NCBI GenBank assembly: GCA_958430865.1
Contig: CAUDNR010004411.1
Location: 29,342-93,341, forward strand
Direction of reading: 5' to 3'
DNA length: 64,000 nt
From: Entrophospora sp. SA101
Lineage: Eukaryota; Glomeromycota; Glomeromycetes; Entrophosporales; Entrophosporaceae
Of this stretch, positions 58,531 to 64,000 are shown piece by piece. The position numbers and the translations under genes are program-made. The notes beneath the pieces were generated by a model. That model saw only the letters and a program-made list of their open reading frames with translations. It was not told where the DNA came from and searched no databases. Every line of letters begins with the position of its first letter. The stretch's first letter is position 1.

Positions 58531-59406
58531 TACCATCTTGTAGATGTCAACTTACAATGAACAGAAAAATTGGTGAGCGTAAATATCAAATATCTTCGAT
58601 ATTAATATTTTAAGTTTTACGAAATGAACATCTTTTACAGGCCATATCATATTTTGGAAGTTATAATAACATTTTTTTTCAAATTTCTTTTAAGTTTGCA
58701 CACATTGGTTATTACATTACGACCTAGTTATGACATTACGGCCTAATTACGACATTACGGTTTTTAATTAATACTAAAATTAAGGTTATCACTCAGATGC
58801 CGTAATATTATTATGACATTTACAAATCAATTTGGGCCGCATGTATGTTTCCCAAAAAAATTAGTCCATGGATGAAAGATGTCACTGGAACTTCTAATTG
58901 AGATCCCAATTAGGATTATTCAGGGGTTTATATAGTTTTTGCGCATTATGTTTAATTGCACTTTTTAATAAATGATTATAAAAGCTTACAACTCCTTATT
59001 AAAAAGAAAATTAAATCGATGAAATTAAAGCTAAAGGCCCAAGCTTCATCGGTTTACTTTTTTTCTTTTTATTAGAAAAGTTGAGTTATAAGGCTTCAAA
59101 GCTAGACCATTTTATATATCATGAAATATTAATATTCTAAATTCGGTTTCGTGTAGCTGTAAAATTTATCACGTCAAAAATTATTTATTATTAGAAAAAA
59201 CTGCTAGATTCTGTTTCGCTTGAAAAAATTCGAAAAATTTTTCTCAGGTCTTGGAGATTTATATATAGAAATTGATTAACATGCCCAAAAGCTTTTATAT
59301 GCAGTAAAAAGATATAAATCTCAGAAATATTATTCTATTGATAGATAAATTAAAGTTGTTGATATTTATTGTTTAGAACATCGACATCACATGACTTGAA
59401 CGAATT

Positions 59407-59747
59407 TCAAAGGTGAAAGTTTACTTCAGATATCCGTGAAGTCTTATCAATATAACACCATCGCAATAAATCTCTCCATAGATAGAATGTCTCGTCGCTT
59501 CGATGGATCCGGATGTTTACGCGGCTAAGATGTCTCTTTGGAACAGAAAAACCAATATGTGGTTGTGGTTGTAACCTTGCATATATGTACAGGTTATTAT
59601 AATCCCAGTTGTGTTTATCGGCAACTTCGATTGACACAACAATCTTCTTTGTGAGTTCCGTGGTTGGTGAATTTTCGTGACTAATATCGCCTATTCGACA
59701 ATGTAAATGTAATTCTTGATTATTGATGATACATCTAAACTACTTCA
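59407..59747 (-). CDS. small open frame of unknown function
   Basis: The minus frame runs about 110 codons without a stop (HLHCRIGDISHENSPTTELT, KKIVVSIEVADKHNWDYNNL, QPHIGFSVPKRHLSRVNIRI, FYLWRDLLRWCYIDKTSRI). It uses more G and C than the flanks and a protein-like mix of residues, so it may be an exon or a decayed gene. The in-frame ATG at 59637 would give 76 residues. No family is recognised and no splice partner was established. Confidence 0.3.
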
Positions 59748-60114
59748 CTCAAAAAAACAATATCAAAGTCGCTAGGTTGATTTCCACAGACTTTTTCGTT
59801 TTTTGATAAATATTTAACGACAATTATTATTACAAGTTTTAAGCTGTTTATAAATACCCTGGCACCATAATTCATGATACTTTAAAAGTTTTACAGGTGC
59901 AACAATAAGTATCCATCAAAGAAAATTCCATTTTTATATATTAAAAAAAAAATAATTGCTTGGAATCTTATTTTTTAAATTTTTATTAAATCCAACATGA
60001 TTCGTATTACCATCATTTGATTTTATGATAGAAATATATATTAAAATTTTAAAAACAAATAAATATATGTTATATAAATCTATAATTATATCAATTGAAT
60101 TGAAAATAAATAAC

Positions 60115-63100
60115 TTATTTATCTTTTTTTCTTCTTGACGCTAAATCTACTAAATCATCAACAATATCATCAACATCACTGTGATCAATTCTGACTTTTC
60201 CAACTAATATTTCACTTAGACCAAATAATATAATCATAAACAAACTAAACAAATTACTAATAACAAAATGGCTGATTGTAGTACCAATCTCTAGCCAACT
60301 TCCATAATCCTTGACCAAATAGAAAAAGTTCAGAGTCATAATATCACAGGTTGACAAGACCAATAGGAAGAGGCTGAATGCTGGCAGATTTAATGATTTG
60401 TTGATGACACTAAATACTGAAGAAACTATGAAAAATGGAATCAATATTTTTAGCAGTAATAAAGCACCCATAAGAAATGGATCAAAGATGGTAGTTAGTC
60501 TATAGACACTTGATAATGAAAATGATGATAAGGATGCAACATTTCCTGTGCCAAAGAATGCTATCTTAATAAAAAATAAGAAAATTAATGTAATTCTAGT
60601 ATCATTCAAACTTAATTCTCTGTAGGATCTCTTACTGGTAATTTTAATATCTGTATTTCTGATAATATTACTACTATTATTATTATGGTTGAATAGACAT
60701 TTTTCTATTTCTAACCATAACACTAAAGTAATGGATAAGAAATAATAGAATAGAACTTCATATGAAATACTTAGTATGATAAATAATGGTGAAAATGATA
60801 AAAATATTGTTAATAGTCGCTTTAAATAATATTGTGGCTGATTTAATCCATAAACAAATGGTGTTAATGTTGAAATGACTGAAATATAAACATAAATTTT
60901 AAATTATATTGATTATATTGATTAGATGAATGCAATTTAATGTGTTTTTACCTAAAATTATCCAAGATGTTATTTGGTTTAATAGTGGCAAGCCAATTTT
61001 TGCTTTTAACTTATTTGAAGTGTCATATACAATTATAATACTTAATAATACCAAGAAGATCTATAATAATGAATATATATTAATAATACAAAAAATACTT
61101 GTAATTAAAATATTTTCTTTCCATTTACCTGAAATTGAACCATAAACTTATTATCACTATCAATTATTCTACTACTAATGATGATGTTGTTGTTGTTGTT
61201 GTTAGATAATAATAACAAATAAATCCCCGACATTACAATTAACAATCCTCCAATAATCCTAATTTTAATTAATTTAATCAAATTATTTCATTAATAATAT
61301 GAAGTTATCCAGATTAAATTAAATTAAACAATCAAACAACTTACACCAACAAAATATTCTCTCCCTTCTCAACAGGCAATAAAGTAAATATACTTGAGAT
61401 TATGCAAGAAATTGACCACATTATAAATAATGATTTATTTTTAGATTTAATCTCGGATGAAATAATTAATGGCCAAGATGACAATAATATAAAACATCCA
61501 CTTAGAGCACTTCTTTCAAAATAACTATAAACCTAACAATTGTAATATGTAATAATGATTAATTTTATAAAAATCTTAATAAATTAAATGAATTAAACAA
61601 CATATTTACCAGAATTTCTAGCACTAATATATAACCAACAATATAACCAACAATTGTTCCATTATTGTTATTATCATTAGATTTGAAATAACTTGTGAAT
61701 ATTTTAAAATCATTCAACACTTTATTCCAAAAATATATTAGGAAAAAAGTGTACAAATAATAAGTTGTAGGTGAATCTTGTATATAAAGAATAATTATTA
61801 ATATTAGTGAAAATATTAACAATGTAAAATTAATCTATATTTTAATATAATTATATAAATGATTATTAAATTAATTATAATGAATTAATGGATTAATAAA
61901 ATAGAATTCTAATAATAATGATGCTGATGAGAATGATCACTTACATATAAATTATATTTATAATTTAACTTTATTTCATTATTATCATTATATGAATATT
62001 CTTTCAAAGTGAATTTTAAACTGTACAAAATCCACCCAATAAATCCACCTGTTACTATTGATCTTAACATCAACCAATCATACCTGTAGACGAATATTGC
62101 AGGATAATTAATAGTTATGAAAAAGAATAATTGTTAAAAGAAGAAGAAGAAACAATTACGTTTGAAGATATCTTAATCCTTCCAATGACAAATAAATCAA
62201 TTCTTTACATAATCTTTCTGCTTCTTCATAATTCTTATTAATAATTAGATCCTCGATATTTCTAATTAATACTTCCGGATTGTGAGTATCATTACTTAAT
62301 GGTTTAAACGGTTTAAACATTATTTCTGTCTTTTTTTTTAATTCTAGAGGAATTATTTTTTTTTTAATAAGCATGATAAATAAAATTTTAATTAGCAAAA
62401 ATCTGATAAAATTTTTTCTTTTAAATAATATTAATTATTTATCATACCGTATTTGACTTGATATTGTTCAAGTATTTGCTTGGCATTAACAAAAATACTT
62501 TTTGCTTTGAATAATGGAGTATTATCAAGATAGTGTAATGGCAGCTCACCAACAGAATTCACTGGATAATTTATTCCAATCAATGAGCACTAATAAAAAT
62601 AAAAACAATAAGATAAATGAAACCACATATTGCAATTCAAAAATAGATTTATGAACAAGGCAAAACATACCATAAGAGGTGCGAGATCAGCTTGCAACAC
62701 ATCATATCTTTTAACATGATTTAGATTCCATGGGTAAGAAAATTCATCATGGTCACTTTTCACTAACACCAAATTCTCTTCCTCCTTCTCCTCCCCCTTC
62801 ACTTCAACCTTAACGGGTTTATTAATTCCAGCTCCCCATGCAATTATTGGTGTACGTGTATTGTCCGGATGCCCATCCCCATGATTACCTCTATTACTCA
62901 TTCCATGATCAGCAGTAAATATATATGCAGTCCCGCCATCATGGTTGTAATAATTGTCAATCAATTTAACGACATTCTTAATACCTTCATCAACAAGTTT
63001 TATATTATTGATGTATTCTTTTGAGTGTGGTCCATGTGCGTGACCATTTGTATCTAGGCCAAGTAAATGAAGAAATATTATTATTTGATTTTCGTGCAGT

Positions 63101-64000
63101 TGTTTATGCAATTTTGGATCTGATGTTGAGTTTGCTAATAGTTGCGCAAATTGATTAAATACCCAAATGTCTAAATCAGATGCATCTAATTAAATTTAAA
63201 AAAATAAACTAATAAATTAATCCTTATTATGTAATAAATAATTACTAAATAAATAACTATTGACTATAAATTTAAAATTACCTTGAGCAAAATTTTCATC
63301 TTCGTGTTCATACATAAATGTATCGATACGATTTGGGTCAGATGCTCCTTCGGCAAACATTGGTAAAATATCAGGACTACCAAATGACCATGTATGTCTA
63401 CTTTGATTAAATGCAGAATCAAATTCAACGGGATTTGTTTTCCAACCTAATAGAATAATGATTTAAATTTAATTATATCATATATGACACACACATATAT
63501 CGTATGTTATACCTTTTGTTACTGCGCTAACATCTTCATAAAATCCTGCAATAATTGCTACATGACCAGGTCTTGATTCTGTTGGTACTCGCGTGTGACT
63601 TATACCCCATACACCTTCATTCAATATTATATTTCTTAAGTATGGCGCCTTTGATTCCATTACTGTTGATACTGGATGATCATCATTTTCAATTGGATAT
63701 AGTTGATATAATTTATCTGATCTCAATCCATCACCTAAACAAAAATCAATAAGTAGTTAATAATTAATCAATTAATAATTTAATTAATTAATGAGTGGTT
63801 TAGTATAAATCTATAATTGCGCACCTACAAATAATACTAATCTTTTAGCTGGTGGTGGTAAATCGACCTAATATAATAAATAATAATTGTGATTGTTGTA
63901 ATCTTTATTATTACCAGTAAATTAATTAGGAATCAATCAATTGGAAAGAGAGTAGTACCTTATATTGAGTCATTCCATGTACTAAAGGTGAGGTGAAGTA
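60115..64000 (-). CDS. MCD4: GPI ethanolamine phosphate transferase 1 (PIG-N/MCD4), 5' end missing
   Basis: Thirteen exons with matching phases are visible: 63959-64000, 63825-63867, 63513-63734, 63282-63446, 62671-63185, 62448-62589, 62160-62343, 61945-62083, 61610-61834, 61345-61532, 61129-61258, 60952-61060, 60115-60878. They encode 955 residues; only the N-terminus lies outside. The enzyme adds ethanolamine phosphate to the first mannose of GPI precursors in the ER. The lumenal alkaline-phosphatase-like domain shows [32 protein letters not shown] text ([20 protein letters not shown]), [31 protein letters not shown] and [20 protein letters not shown], with the expected metal ligands. MFKPFKPLS and [12 protein letters not shown] precede many membrane segments. 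It ends RRKKDK; the final KKDK fits a KKxx ER-retrieval signal. Family length is about 920-930. Confidence 0.95.

Larger units (their letters stand above)
56446..60114. other. gene-poor stretch with transposon traces and decayed frames
   Basis: No intact gene. It contains TATCCGACCA-type inverted repeats (57070-58073), a decayed frame at about 58280-58530, and an unassigned minus frame at 59407-59747. Clusters of GACATTACGG-type short repeats lie near 58715-58770. Confidence 0.4.

Noticed and set aside
1..64000. CRISPR arrays, bacterial operons, tRNA and rRNA genes
   Set aside because: Looked for repeated spacers, tRNA A/B-box-like text and rRNA-like conserved blocks and saw none; the DNA is eukaryotic.

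Overview
The window is very A+T-rich eukaryotic DNA with intron-split genes (introns mostly 70-100 bp, GT..AG), many transposon remnants and several microsatellites. The gene set and protein style suggest an arbuscular mycorrhizal fungus close to Rhizophagus (Glomeromycotina). The clues are a Rhizophagus-type kinase with a Cys4 motif before the kinase domain, a decayed AAA-ATPase-like/Crinkler-type gene, Pif1 and GATA-like fragments, and asparagine- and serine-rich tracts. This assignment is inference from style and family content; no search was run. One assembly gap (N) lies at 38179-38905.

Layout. 1-11 kb: no intact gene; GATA-like zinc finger and Pif1 helicase remnants, hAT-like ends, a 1.26 kb inverted-repeat element, an orphan kinase C-terminus (5277-5576) and a broken DUF7869-type transposon gene (8328-8794). 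11.1-12.6 kb: intact two-exon protein kinase. 13.5-16.8 kb: decayed AAA-ATPase-like gene (minus) and a decayed coiled-coil/zinc-ribbon gene (plus). The latter is cut by a dead Ty3/gypsy element (16.8-20.3 kb, minus). 22.9-26.2 kb: trehalose-6-phosphate phosphatase (TPS2-like), 12 exons, minus. 28.9-30.0 kb: PRL/PTP4A-type phosphatase with a C-terminal CaaX box, minus. 34.9-37.75 kb: a mosaic in which an inverted, broken copy of the 3' part of the mL40 gene meets, head to head, a DUF7869-type transposon gene carrying a 454 bp internal duplication. 38.9-40.3 kb: 3' part of an animal-type haem peroxidase gene. 40.8-42 kb: multi-exon gene of unknown function. 42.9-44.9 kb: kynurenine/glutamine aminotransferase (BNA3-like), 7 exons. 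48.3-50.2 kb: chromatin-reader-like Tudor/PWWP-type protein. 53.3-54.1 kb: mitochondrial ribosomal protein mL40, the intact parent of the 35 kb copy. 55.6-56.4 kb: SH3 adaptor (Skb5/Nbp2-like). 60.1-64 kb: GPI ethanolamine phosphate transferase 1 (PIG-N/MCD4), 13 exons visible, 5' end outside the window.

The intact genes are unrelated housekeeping or signalling functions: trehalose metabolism, kynurenine transamination, GPI-anchor synthesis, mitochondrial translation, signalling. They sit as islands between repeat-rich stretches, and I see no operon-like or cluster logic. I did not find a convincing new molecular system. The most unusual parts are the mL40/transposon mosaic at 35-38 kb, an uncharacterised multi-exon gene with fully consistent splice phases, and short dispersed repeats placed just upstream of effector-like or unknown genes.
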